Part shown: positions 1 through 11,338 of the stretch, one piece after another
Position numbering within the stretch: position 1 is the stretch's first letter
Layout of the letters: each line of letters opens with the position of its first letter
Assembly (NCBI GenBank): GCA_963580455.1
Contig: OY756962.1
Span: 11,054,001-11,118,000, forward strand
Length of the DNA: 64,000 nucleotides
Direction: 5' to 3'
Source of the DNA: Euonymus europaeus
Taxonomy: Eukaryota > Streptophyta > Magnoliopsida > Celastrales > Celastraceae
Program-made: the position numbers and the translations under genes
The notes under the pieces: generated by a model
The model's input: the letters and a program-made list of their open reading frames with translations, nothing else
Database searches by the model: none
Told to the model about the DNA's origin: nothing

Positions 1-180
1 CACCAACTTTTTATCACAAATAGATAAAACCGTTAAAAGCTCATCCATAGAGAGAGTTGAGCAACTTCGGACCATCATAGTTTCTCGGTGTACACTTTTT
101 ATTGTTCTCATATGTCAAATATTATGAGTAGAAGCTTCAAAGATTATTTCGATTCCAAAAACACCAACTTTCAATGACAA

Positions 181-2744
181 ATGGACAAAACCGTTAAAAG
201 CTCCTCCATGGAGAGAGTTGATCAACTTCGAACCAACAAAAGTTGCTCGGGATACACTTTTTATTGTTCTTCTATGTCAAATTTTACGAGTTTAAGCTTT
301 TTAGATTATTTCGATGCCAAAATACCAACTTTCTATCACAAAGCGACAAAACTGTTCAAAGCTCCTCCATAGAGAGAGTTGAGCAACTTCGGACTATCAA
401 AGTTGCTCGGCGTACACCTTATATTCTTCTTTTATGTCAAATTTTATGAGTATAAACATCCATGATTATTTGGATTTCAAAACACTAACTTTCTATGAAA
501 AATGGATGAAACCGTTAAAGCTCCTCTATAGAGAGAGTTGAGCAACTTCGGATCATCAAGGTTGCTCGGCGTACACTTTTTACTGTTCTTCTATGTCAAA
601 TTTTACGAGTATAAGCTTTCAAGAATATTTCGATGCTAAAACACCATCTTTCTATGACAAATGGACAAAACCGTTAAAAGCTCTTCCATAGAGAGAGTTG
701 AGCAACTTCAGACCATCAAAGTTGCTTGGTGTACACTTTTTATTGTTCTTCTACGTCAAATTTTACGAGTATAAGCTTCCAAGATTATTTCGATGCCAAA
801 ACACCAACTTTTTATCACAAATGGACAAAACCATTAAAAAGCTCATCCATAGAGAGAGTTGAGCAACTTCGGACCATCAAAGTTGCTCGGTGTATACTTT
901 TTATTGTTCTTCTATGTCAAATTTTATGAGTATAAGCTTTCTAGATTATTTCGATGCCAAAACACCAACTTTCTACAACAAATGTAAAAAACCTTTAAAA
1001 GCTCTTCCATAGAGAGAGTTGAGCAACTTCGGACCATCAAAGTTGCTAGACGTACACTATTTACTATTTTTCTATGTCAAATTTTACCAGTATAAGCTTG
1101 CTAGATTATTTTGATGCCAAAACACCAACTTTCTATGACAAATGAACAAAACCGTTAAAAGATCCTCCATAGAGAGAATTAAGCAAATCCGAATCATCAA
1201 AGTTGCTCGGCGTACACTATTTACTATTCTTCTATGTCAAATTTTACGATTATAAGATTTCTAGATTATTTCGATGCCAAAACACCAACTTTCTATCACA
1301 AAGCGACAAAACTGTTAAATGCTCCTTCATAGAGAGAGTTGAGAAACTTCGGACCATCAATGTTGCTCGGCGTACACCTTATATTGTTCTTCTATTTCAA
1401 ATTTTATAAGTATAAGCTTCCATGATTATTTGGATTTCAAAACACTAACTTTCAAGGACAAATGGACAAAACAGCTAAAAGCTCCTCCATAGAGAGAGTT
1501 GAGCAACTTCAGACCATCAAAGTTGCTCGGCGTACACTTTTTATTGTTATTCTATGTCAAATTTTATGAGTATAAGCTTTCAAGATTATTTCGATTCCAA
1601 ATCACCAACTTTCTATGAGAAATGGACAAAACCATTAAAAGCTCCGACATAGTGAGATTTCAGTAACTTCGGACCAACAAAGTTGCTTGGTGTACACTTT
1701 TTATTGTTCTTCTATGTCAAATTTTACGAGTATAAGCTTCCAAGATTATTTCAATGCCAAAACACCAACTTTTTATCACAAATGCACAAAACCGTTAAAA
1801 GCTCCTCCATAGAGAGAGTTGAGCAACTTCGGACCATCATAGTTGCTCGGTGTACACTTTTTATTATTCTTGTATGTCAAATATTATGAGTATAAGCTTC
1901 CTAATTATTTCGATGCTAAAACACCATCTTTCTATGACAAATGGACAAAACCGTTAAAAGCTCTTCCATAGAGAGAGTTGAGCAACTTCGGTCAATCTAA
2001 GTTGTTGGTGTACACTTTTTATTGTTCTTCTACGTCAAATTTTACGAGTATAAGCTTCCAAGATTATTTCGATGCCAAAACCCCAACTTTTTATCACAAA
2101 TGGACAAAACCGTTAAAAGCCCCTCCATAGTGAGAGTTGAGCAACTTCGGACCATCATAGTTGCTCGTTGTACACTTTTTATTGTTCTTCTATGTCAAAT
2201 ATTATGAGTATAAGAGCTTCCTAAATTATTTCGATGCCAAAAGACCAATTTACTATGTGACAAATGGACAAACACATTAAAAGCTACTCCATAGACAGAG
2301 TTGAGCAAGTTCGGACCATAAAAGTTGTTTGACGTATACTTTTATTGTTCTTCTACATCAAATTTTATGAGTAGAAGCTTCCAAGATTATTTCGATTCCA
2401 AAAACACGAACTTTCTATGACAAATGGACAAAACCGTTAAAAGCTCCTCCATAGAGAGAGTTGAGCAACTTCGGACCATCAAGCTTGCTCGGTGTACACT
2501 TTTTACTGTTCTTCTATGTCAAATTTTACGAGTATAAGCTTCCAAGACTATTTCGATGCCAAAACACCAACTTTTTATCAAAAATAGACAAAACCGTTAA
2601 AAGCTCATCCATAAAGAGAGTTAAGCAACTTCGGACCATCATAGTTTCTCGGTGTACACTTTTTATTGTTCTCATATGTCAAATATTATGAGTAGAAGCT
2701 TCAAAGATTATTTCGATTCCAAAAACACCAACTTTCTATGACAA
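181..2744 (+). repeat. Higher-order repeat, 16 monomers (2564 bp), left copy 1
   Basis: Diagnostic monomers at 181, 1203 and 1683 recur exactly 2564 bp later at 2745, 3767 and 4247, so 16 monomers form one unit. One diagnostic monomer has GATCAACTTC in place of GAGCAACTTC and AAAAGTTGCTCGGG downstream. The two copies differ by scattered substitutions, so this HOR is older than the nearly identical copies at 39-47 kb. The unit boundary is arbitrary. Confidence 0.85.
861..888. other. Stem-loop dyad of the satellite monomer (representative copy)
   Basis: GAGCAACTT (861-869) and AAGTTGCTC (880-888) are perfect reverse complements separated by a 10-nt loop. The same dyad occurs in most monomers of all three blocks, intact or with specific changes that depend on the monomer type. 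Dyad symmetry able to form a cruciform is known from several centromeric satellites. Any function here is inference. Confidence 0.7.
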
Positions 2745-5700
2745 ATGGACAAAACCGTTAAAAGCTCCTCCATAGAGAGAGTTGATCAACTTCGAACCAA
2801 CAAAAGTTGCTCGGGATACACTATTTATTGTTCTTCTATGTCAAATTTTACGAGTTTAAGCTTTCTAGATTATTTCGATGCCAAAATACCAACTTTCTAT
2901 CACAAAGTGACAAAACTGTTCAAAGCTCCTCCATAGAGAGAGTTGAGCAACTTCGGACTATCAAAGTTGCTCTGCGTACACCTTATATTCTTCTTCTATG
3001 TCAAATTTTATGAGTATATGCTTCCATGATTATTTCGATTTCAAAACACTAACTTTCTATGACAAATGGATGAAACCGTTAAAAGCTCCTCTATAGAGAG
3101 AGTTGAGCAACTTCGGATCATCAAGGTTGCTCGCCGTACACTTTTTACTGTTCTTCTATGTCAAATTTTACGAGTATAAGCTTTCAAGAATATTTCGATG
3201 CTAAAACACCATCTTTCTATGACAAATGGACAAAACCGTTAAAAGCTCTTCCATAAAGAGAGTTGAGCAACTTCGGACCATCAAAGTTGCTTGGTGTACT
3301 TTTTTTATTGTTCTTCTACGTCAAATTTTACGAGTATAAGCTTCCAAGATTATTTCGATGCCAAAACACCAACTTTTTATCACAAATTGACAAAACCGTT
3401 AAAAGCTCATCCATAGAGAGAGTTGAGCAACTTCGGACCATCATAGTTGCTCGGTGTACACTTTTTATTGTTCTTCTATGTCAAATTTTATGAGTATAAG
3501 CTTTCTAGATTATTTCGATGCCAAAACACCAACTTTCTACAACAAATGTAAAAAACCGTTAAAAGCTCTTCCATAGAGAGAGTTGAGCAACTTCGGACCA
3601 TCAAAGTTGCTAGTAGTACACTATTTACTATTTTTCTATGTCAAATTTTACGAGTATAAGCTTGCTAGATTATTTTGATGCCAAAACACCAACTTTCTAT
3701 GACAAATGAACAAAACCGTTAAAAGATCCTCCATAGAGAGAATTAAGCAACTCCGAATCATCAAAGTTGCTCGGCGTACACTATTTACTATTCTTCTATG
3801 TCAAATTTTACGATCATAAGATTTCTAGATTATTTCGATGCCAAAACACCAACTTTCTATCACAAAGCGACAAAACTGTTAAAAGCTCCTTCATAGAGAG
3901 AGTTGAGAAACTTCGGACCATCAAAGTTGCTCGGCGTACACCTTATATTGTTCTTCTATGTCAAATTTTATAAGTATAAGCTTCCATGATTATTTGGATT
4001 TCAAAACACTAACTTTCAAGGACAAATGGACAAAACAGCTAAAAGCTCCTCCATAGAGAGAGTTGAGCAACTTCAGACCATCAAAGTTGCTCGGTGTACA
4101 CTTTTTATTGTTATTCTATGTCAAATTTTATGAGTATAAGCTTTCAAGATTATTTCGATTCCAAATCACCAACTTTCTATGAGAAATGGACAAAACCATT
4201 AAAAGCTCCTACATAGTGAGATTTCAGCAACTTCGGACCAACAAAGTTGCTTGTTGTACACTTTTTATTGTTCTTCTATGTCAAATTTTACGAGTATAAG
4301 CTTCCAAGATTATTTCAATGCCAAAACACCAACTTTTTATCACAAATGGACAAAACCGTTAAAAGCCCCTCCATAGTGAGAGTTGAGCAACTTCGGACCA
4401 TCATAGTTGCTCGTTGTACACTTTTTATTGTTCTTCTATGTCAAATATTATGAGTATAAGAGCTTCCTAAATTATTTCGATGCCAAAAGACCAACTTACT
4501 ATGTGACAAATGGACAAACACATTAAAAGCTCCTCCATAGACAGAGTTGAGCAACTTCGGACCATCAAAGTTCCTCGGTGTACACTTTTATTATTCTTCT
4601 ACATCAAATTTTATGAGTAGAAGCTTCGAAGATTATTTCGATTCCAAAAACACCAACTTTCTATGACAAATGGACAAAACCGTTAAAAGCTTCTCCATAG
4701 AGAGAGTTGATCAACTTCGAACAAACAAAGTTGCTTGGGATACACTTTTTATTGTTCTTCTATGTCAAATTTTACGAGTATAAGCTTCCTAGATTATTTC
4801 GATGCCAAAACACCAACTTTTTACGAGAAATGGACAAAACCGTTAAAAGCTCTTCCATAGAGAGAGTTGAGCAACTTCGGACCATCAAAGTTGCCCGGTG
4901 TACACTTTTTATTGTTCTTCTATGTCAACTTTTATGAGTATAAGCTTCCATGATTATTTCGATGCCAAAACACCAACTTTCTTCGACAAATGGACAAAAT
5001 CGTTAAAAGCTCTTCCATAGAGAGAGTTGAGCAACTTCGGACCATCAAAGTGGCTCGGCGTACACTATTTACTATTCTTCTATGTCAAATTTTACGAGTA
5101 TAAGCTTGCTTGATTATTTCGATGCCAAAACACCAACTTTCTATGACAAATGAATAAAACCGTTGAAAGCTCTTCCATAGAGAGAGTTGAGCAACTTCGG
5201 ACCATCAAAGTTGCTCGGCGTACACTATTTACTATTCTTCTATGTCAAATTTTACGAGTATAAACTTTCTAGATTATTTCGATGCCAAAACACCAACTTT
5301 TTATCACAAATGGATAAAACCGTTAAAAGCTCATCCATAGAGAGAGTTGAGCAACTTCGGACCATCAAAGTTCCTCGATGTACACTTTTATTGTTCTTCT
5401 ACATCAAATTTTATGAGTAGAAGCTTCCAATATTATTTCGATTCCAAAAACACGAACTTTCTATGACAAATGGACAAAACCATTAAAAGCTCCTCCATAG
5501 AGAGAGTTGAGCAACTTCGGACCATCAAGCTTGCTCGGTGTACACTTTTTACTGTTCTTCTATGTCAAGTTTTACGAGTATAAACTTCCAAGACTATTTC
5601 GATGCCAAAACACCAACTTTTTATCAAAAATAGACAAAACCGTTAAAAGCTCATCCATAAAGAGAGTTAAGCAACTTCGGACCATCATAGTTTCTCGGTG

Positions 5701-5790
5701 TACACTTTTTATTGTTCTCATATGTCAAATATTATGAGTAGAAGCTTCAAAGATTATTTCTATTCCAAAAACACCAACTTTCTATGACAA
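2745..5790 (+). repeat. Higher-order repeat, left copy 2, 19 monomers (rearranged)
   Basis: This copy follows copy 1 at an offset of 2564 bp until about 4300. The offset then falls to about 2244 (TTGCTCGTTGTACAC at 2161 recurs at 4405), which means two monomers were lost. It later rises to 3046 (2461 recurs at 5507), a net gain of five. The monomer at 4247-4453 begins like the one at 1683 and ends like the one at 2022, so it is a hybrid. These are the marks of unequal exchange inside a satellite array. Confidence 0.75.
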
Positions 5791-6447
5791 ATGGACAAAA
5801 CCGTTAAAAGCTCCTCCATAGAGAGAGTTGATCAACTTCGAACCAACAAAAGTTGCTCGGGATACACTTTTTATTGTTATTCTATGTCAAATTTTACGAG
5901 TTTAAGCTTTCTAGATTATTTCGATGCCAAAATACCAACTTTCTATCACAAAGCGACAAAACTGTTCGAAGCTCCTCTATAGAGAGAGTTGAGCAACTTC
6001 GGACTATCAAAGTTGCTCGGCGTACATCTTATATTCTTCTTCTATGTCAAATTTTATGAGTATAAGCTTCCATGATTATTTGGATTTCAAAACACTAACT
6101 TTCTATGACAAATGGATGAAACCGTTAAAAGCTCATAGAGAGAGTTGAGCAACTTCGGATCATCAAGGTTGCTCAGCGTACACTTTTTACTGTTCTTCTA
6201 TGTCAAATTTTACGAGTATAAGCTTCCAAGACTATTTCGTTGCCAAAACACCAACTTTTTATCACAAATAGACAAAACCGTTAAAAGCTCATCCATAGAG
6301 AGAGTTGAGCAACCTCGGACTATAAAAGTTGCTAGGCGTACACCTTATATTCTTCTTCTATGTCAAATTTTATGAGTATAAGCTTCCATGATTATTTGCT
6401 TTTCAAAACAGTAACTTTCTATGACAAATGGACGAACCCGTTAAAAG

Positions 6448-6452
6448 CTCTT
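6448..6452. other. Target site duplication of element A, left copy (CTCTT)
   Basis: CTCTT lies immediately before the TGTTGGG terminus at 6453 and is repeated at 34016-34020, directly after the other terminus (...CCTATCA). Removing 6453-34020 restores an ordinary satellite monomer, so the left and right arrays were once continuous. Confidence 0.95.
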
Positions 6453-7795
6453 TGTTGGGTCTAAAATAACCTACTAGCAAGTGCACTAGTCAGAAGAATA
6501 GTACAAGTGGTCAGTAGAGATCGTATCCACAGAGACGGAGATATGACTTAATCCAAGTGTTTATTTACATATAATTATGGACAATGCAAGAAATTAAAGT
6601 TCTACTCAAGTTGATTTGGTTTGCAATTTAAAAGAAATACAAGCAAGGAAAGTAAAGTGTTTTTTGAATTTTTGTATTGAAGAATGCAAATGCAAATGCA
6701 AATTATCACTAGGCAAGCTACACTAATGTAGTGAGTTCAAGTAAGAGAATGAAGCACCAAGACTTCGGAATCCACCAAGGGTCAATGATGTACAAACACA
6801 ACCAATTCACTCATACATTTATCAATCCGGGTATAACGAATCCGTACCTAAGTCGGTTTTAGCGCACTCAAGCCAATTTCCCTCATATCAATCACTAGCC
6901 ATCTTATTGGTCTAGGTTGGAAGTTCCTATCAACATTCTAGCCATCTTATTGGTCTAAACATGCATAAGAATTCATGAATGCTCAATGGAAATAGGATTC
7001 ATACAAACTTGTTCCAAACCTAATGGAAACGACAATTGCAATCTAAGGTCCCAAGAAGCATGATTAAATAGATATTTCACCATCTACAAAATCCATCCAA
7101 CAAATTCATACAAAACCCTAAGTGGTGATCAAGCACAAAGAGTAAGAAGAATTCACAATAATCATAGAAACCAAAGATTTATACCCAAAAAGATTCACAT
7201 ATAAACAAATCAATTCATACAAACATCATTCAACCCAAGGCTTCATCCTAGCCTTGGTGATAAAGAGTTTAGTTACACATAGAGAGAGAAAGAGATAAGC
7301 AAAGAGAGAGAAACATAATGGTAGAACCCAAAATCGGAAGAAATGTAAGCCAAGATGAAGAATCCGTCCTTCAAGCCTTCAATCCTCCTTCTTTCCTCTG
7401 TTTTTCGCTCCCTGGAACGGCCGTTCGATAGGTTCAAAAGTATCTGTTTTTTAGGGCTTTCGCGAGATAAAACTGCCCGACTTTAGTGCAGGGGCGCCTA
7501 GGCGTGTAGGAATTGCGCCTAGGCGCCCTTCTAGAAATGGCAGCTTTCTTGAATTTTAGCATTCTCCCCTGATCCGTGCGCGGCCCAGACCGCCTAGGCG
7601 TGTATAAATCACGCCCAGGATAATTTTCAGGCTTATTCTTGCTCTCATCTTGCCCATATTTGCCACCTTTTTGTTCCACACCATCAATTGCCTATCAAAA
7701 TCCAAAACAATAGATAAATGTACCGAAATTATAATACCAATGAGATAATAGAGAGTTATTATCACCAAAAACAATAGGTATATTCATACCTATCA
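6453..7795 (-). repeat. Element A 3' LTR (complete, 1343 bp)
   Basis: Bounded by TG...CA, reading TGATAGG...AACA on the minus strand. The last 255 bases of the plus-strand copy (7541-7795) match 33761-34015 with about four differences. It contains GC-rich palindromes built on CGCCTAGGCG at 7493-7504, 7515-7526 and 7591-7600, which stand out from the AT-rich surroundings. Two short minus-strand frames here (7434-7774) overlap the LTR and are not credible genes. Confidence 0.92.
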
Positions 7796-7812
7796 AACAC
7801 CCCACACTTAAA
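7796..7812 (-). other. Element A polypurine tract
   Basis: Read on the minus strand, the bases adjoining the LTR are purine rich: AAGTGTGGGGTGTT, directly before TGATAGG. This is the plus-strand primer position for reverse transcription and confirms the minus orientation of A. Confidence 0.75.
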
Positions 7813-8930
7813 CCCTACTCGTCCTCGAGTACAACTAATTTAAAGATACTCATGAAAAGTAAAATCCTAACTCACTGACGCAGGAATCGCGGTTGCATTT
7901 AGCATATGCAACAAGCCGTTAAACCCCTAGGTGTCCCTAGTGGAGAAGTGTTGTCTCCTGAGGGCTTACAAGAACGATACCCACAAACATTTCTATCAAA
8001 TGAGCGCAAACACCCCACACTTACATCACACTATATACACAACGAATAATTTCCGTCTACTCAATTGCTCCTTTAATGTGGTGTGATGTGCAAGAGAAAA
8101 TGTCAACATGCGGCTTCCAAGAGTTTATATATGTATTAAACATAGTCGCATTCCAAGAATCGCAAAAACAACAAGTAGCAATATCAAGGCACATTTATTT
8201 ATATATATGCCTATTATTATTATTATTAATTTTTTTTATATATTTTTTTAAACTAGAGCTGTGCAATGCTTACTCCATTAAGCTTTCTATTCAACCCATG
8301 TAGCGAATTCTTGACCAATGACTCCCAACCAGTTGGCTTAGGGCATTAGGTGGTAAGACACCCCTCAGATCAATTATTCGAGTTGAAAAGGCTTCGAAGT
8401 TAAGCTACCCTAGAATGTTCATCATGGTTGTCTCATCTTTTTACGCGAAACTCGAGTTGGTTAGACAAGAGCCCCGGTTACTCAATAAGGCGCAAGAGCG
8501 GAACATGTTTTCTTTCTCTTTTTTTTTTTTTTTTGTGTGGACAAAACATAAATAACTAGTGCCAAACATATCACCAACATGTGTCCAAGCTCATCTCAGG
8601 CAGAAACCACAGTTAACACATATATCCGTCCAAGTCATACCCCACAACACTTTAGTGCAAATGAATTCATTTATTATGCAATCGAGTAGACCTCAAAAAT
8701 TCACTCAAGCATATAGGAGATAAAGACGAGATTAAACAGCTCTGATCAGAAATAAATATAATAAGTACCAGCAGTCAAGTTCAGATCAGATAATATCCAA
8801 AATGTGCAATACATACAAAATACAGTACTACCACCCCCCACTGTAAAATAAGCTTTGTCCTCAAAGCATGAAACAGGTATATGAAGAAAATGGAGGACAA
8901 GCCAAGAAAAACACAACCTGGAGGTGGACT
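7813..8930 (-). other. Element A region between ORF and 3' LTR, no gene seen
   Basis: Non-coding stretch with TTATTATTATT and T-rich tracts near 8215-8250 and a T-run near 8518-8534. A 75-codon plus-strand frame at 8076-8303 runs through low-complexity sequence and has no recognisable features. This is the usual untranslated zone between the env-position ORF and the LTR in Athila-type elements. Confidence 0.6.
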
Positions 8931-10070
8931 CTAGGAGGAAGGACCGCCAGAGGGTCCTCGACGAGCAAATGTGAGATAGCGGTCGCGTCGTAGCTCCGCC
9001 AGTATGTCGAGCATCGCCCGAGTCTGCTCCGTCTGTGCCTGGAACTGCTGCTGGACATACTCGGTATGGGCCTGGAACTGCTGCTGGGGGGAGCGCTGAC
9101 CATCCTCAATCTGTGTAAGCTGAGCTCGTAGCTCGTCCATCTGCATAGTAGGTGCAGCAGCATCAGCAGCCGGCTCCTCATCGGCCTCAACAGCAACACC
9201 AGGGTCATCGCGCGCCGCCCTAGCACGTCTATGCTGAATATCTGTCATACGAGATATACTGATGTGCCAATGGCGCATGTCGACTTCTTCTATCAGAAGG
9301 GTCGCGGGGTGCATATTGAGAGGGATCGCTCCAAGATGAGCTACTAATCGGGTGATAATACGAGGCAAAAAGAGTTTCTTCACACCAACACTGTCATCCT
9401 CAATACGCCTCCTAATCTCCAGAAAAGATCGAACATAATAGTAGCCCAGATCAATCCATATGCCAGCCCATATACAGTATAAGATCTCTAAAATCTCTCG
9501 CCGTCGCTCGCTGTGATGCCCTGCTGGCCATAAGTTCTGGTGCACGATCCGATCGACCAGCCACATAGATTCTGGCAGGTTAGATTTCCTCAAGAAAATC
9601 CCACGTGTGCCACCCAACTGCTCCACCATCCGAGAGTGCTGCTGCAACTCGGTACCAGATAAAGGTGGTAAGAATCCACTATCAGCAGGCCGAAAAAGGG
9701 GGTATCCAATGCAAGCACACACATCTGCAGCAGAGAAAGTAACTACTCCAGAGGGCAATGTAATAGTATAATGACCGGTGTCTGTAGCCTGGAGGGTGCG
9801 ATAGAAAGTACGCACTAACTGTGGATACACTGGTATGTCATGAGCCATAGCATCCGGAACAGCAAGGAAGGGGCATAATTGACGGAGTCGATCTAAAGGC
9901 TCACTCGTGGCCCCCACAATGGTGTAAAGTGTACCGGATATATAAACCTCTGGCACGATGGGAGCTACCTCAAAAAGCCTATCAGTGGGAGCAGAGGATG
10001 ATCCACCAGCTGGTGTAGTGCGAGCAGATTGCCTTGGGCGCTTGGGGGCGAGACTCTTAATTTTGGGCAT
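8931..10070 (-). CDS. Element A additional ORF in env-like position (plant transposon-protein-like)
   Basis: A 379-residue open frame on the minus strand, downstream of integrase in element order. This is where Athila elements carry an extra or env-like ORF. The N-terminus is basic (PKIKSLAPKRPRQ). A central stretch with YPQLVRTFYRTL (about residues 82-93) and then VTFSAADVCACIGYPL (about 111-126) resembles the putative plant transposon protein domain found in many plant retroelement ORFs. The C-terminal third is acidic and then Gln rich (QQQFQAHTEYVQQQFQAQTE), probably coiled coil. I see no clear signal peptide or strong transmembrane helix, so a true envelope function is not supported. It starts at the first ATG of the frame, and the frame is intact. 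Function unknown. Confidence 0.7.
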   Translation of the reverse strand: MPKIKSLAPKRPRQSARTTPAGGSSSAPTDRLFEVAPIVPEVYISGTLYTIVGATSEPLDRLRQLCPFLAVPDAMAHDIPVYPQLVRTFYRTLQATDTGHYTITLPSGVVTFSAADVCACIGYPLFRPADSGFLPPLSGTELQQHSRMVEQLGGTRGIFLRKSNLPESMWLVDRIVHQNLWPAGHHSERRREILEILYCIWAGIWIDLGYYYVRSFLEIRRRIEDDSVGVKKLFLPRIITRLVAHLGAIPLNMHPATLLIEEVDMRHWHISISRMTDIQHRRARAARDDPGVAVEADEEPAADAAAPTMQMDELRAQLTQIEDGQRSPQQQFQAHTEYVQQQFQAQTEQTRAMLDILAELRRDRYLTFARRGPSGGPSS

Positions 10071-10188
10071 GATTCCTGCAAAAATAAATAATTTTCTTCC
10101 ATTAGCATAGCAGGAATTATATATATAGATATATATATATATAAATATATATTTATTTTATTATGATATATATATATATATTTTTTTT
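10071..10188. repeat. AT microsatellite upstream of the additional ORF
   Basis: Runs of AT/TATA (for example 10120-10150 and 10162-10180) followed by eight T. It lies just upstream of the minus-strand ORF in its reading direction. It is simple sequence with no coding content. Confidence 0.7.
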
Positions 10189-10316
10189 GGCGCCTAGGCG
10201 TGTTGGAATCCCGCCTGGGCGGTTCACGCCTAGGCGCAAATAAACAGCGCCTGGGCGGCCACGCCCTGGCGCGAATGGACCGGCGCCTGGGCAATCCACG
10301 CCCAGGCGCGGTCCAT
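10189..10316. repeat. Element A internal cluster of CGCCTAGGCG-type palindromes
   Basis: A GC-rich island in AT-rich DNA with repeated GGCGCCTAGGCG, CGCCTGGGCGG and related 10-12 bp palindromes. The largest structure spans 10275-10316. Arms GCGCCTGGGC and GCCCAGGCGC flank a 7-nt loop, and they extend outward through ATGGACC/GGTCCAT with a single bulged G, giving about 17 paired bases. The same motif is in A's LTR, so it is a property of this element family. Role unknown. Confidence 0.75.
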
Positions 10317-10699
10317 CATCTTCACCCGTGGCTGCCATGGCAGCCACATTCTTCCCTTTTTTTTTCAACTCTGTTTCTTCTAGCATTGCACACCCACAGA
10401 AATTCCAGCAATGATTTATCAACAAATCAAAAGTAGACAACCTATGGCAAGCCCTAAATCACTAACACCCAAGAAACTTTCTTTTTCTTTCACCCCCAAT
10501 CCCATTTACTTCCTTCTCTCTCTTTGTTCAAAACTTCAAACTCAAAGTAGACCCATAAATCGCAAAACAAAGGAGAGAAATGAAAAGTTACTAACCTTGA
10601 GCGCTTAGATCTCCGCTTAGGCGGTGGAGTTGAAGTGGGCGGCTAAAGGGGAGAGGTGGGCGTCTGTGTGTGTGTGACAAAGAGACATGAGGATTTTAA

Positions 10700-10740
10700 G
10701 AACGCCTGAACCGCCTAGGCGTTTGTAAAATGAGCCTAGG

Positions 10741-10787
<47 letters not shown>

Positions 10788-10960
10788 CGTAGCGCCTAGG
10801 AGCTAAAATTTTATGTTGTGCCTGGGCGCCTAGGCGTGTAGAAAATGCGCCTAGGCGCCGCTCTAGAAAGAGCAGTTTTCGTGAATTTTTTTCATGCACT
10901 TCGGTTCCGTGCGTGGTCATTACCGCCTAGGCGTGTATAAAACACGCCCGGAACAGCGTG
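10700..10960. repeat. Diverged copy of an LTR segment inside element A, with poly-T tract
   Basis: The order of motifs at 10810-10950 matches that at 7490-7620 in the LTR. GCGCCTAGGCGTGTAG is followed by a second GCGCCTAGGCGCC, TCTAGAAA, a GAATTTT stretch, CCGTGCG and ACCGCCTAGGCGTGTATAAA. The match has many substitutions, so the duplication is old or the two regions evolve in parallel. A run of about 43 T at 10743-10785 splits the segment and is a likely place for assembly error. Confidence 0.65.
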
Positions 10961-11338
10961 CTCCTCTGTATTAGGCAGCCAACTCCACTACTTCCACATA
11001 ACACCCAGAAAATTCAACACACATTAAATTCTTCACCAAATTAACAATTCCAGCAAGCTCAGAAACACATAACACCTTCTAAAGAGATGAATAATAAAAC
11101 ACCTAAGTATACAGAAAGGATATCACATCTCGGGTTGCCTCCCAAGCAGCGCTAAGTTTAGGGTCTTCAGCCAGACGTAGCTGCACCTACAAAATAAAAA
11201 GGCTGCATCAAAACTTAACAATTTTGAAAACACTACCACCCCTCACTTTAAGAACATGCATAGTCCTCAATGCATCAAAATTAGGGATGGGCATAAAGTT
11301 AAACACCAAGAACAAGGACACGAGACAACCTGGAAAAA
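10961..11338 (-). other. Element A spacer between integrase and additional ORF
   Basis: Non-coding. At 11131-11153, read on the minus strand, is AGCGCTGCTTGGGAGGCAAC, a motif I recognise from the spacer after pol in many plant Athila-like elements. No other feature is visible. Confidence 0.55.

Larger units (their letters stand above)
1..6452 (+). repeat. Satellite array, left block (about 160-bp monomer)
   Basis: About 40 head-to-tail monomers of about 160 bp. Each begins near AGAGAGAGTTGAGCAACTTC, passes through TTCTTCTATGTCAAATTTTA and usually carries a HindIII site (AAGCTT), then ends near AAAACCGTTAAAAGCTCC. Monomer variants recur in order, which gives a higher-order period. The block ends inside a monomer at the insertion of element A, and the same monomer resumes after position 34020. 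AT-rich sequence and nucleosome-scale length are typical of plant centromeric or heterochromatic satellites, but a centromeric role is only inferred. Short frames of 63-77 residues recur in every few monomers. They are not genes, because 160 is not a multiple of 3 and the frame always closes. Confidence 0.97.

Noticed and set aside
780..820. A CENP-B-box-like site at TTTCGATGCCAAAACACC in each monomer
   Set aside because: Only the TTCG part agrees with the human consensus. The conserved A and CGGG positions do not, so no CENP-B box is claimed.
8861..9226. 121-codon minus-strand frame overlapping the additional ORF of element A
   Set aside because: It is in another frame of the same strand, is rich in Arg/Ser/Leu with no domain, and is a shadow of the 379-residue ORF.
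10743..10785. The run of about 43 T as a retroposon poly-A tail
   Set aside because: No LINE or SINE body or target duplication flanks it, and it lies inside a diverged LTR-like segment. It is more likely simple-sequence expansion or an assembly effect.
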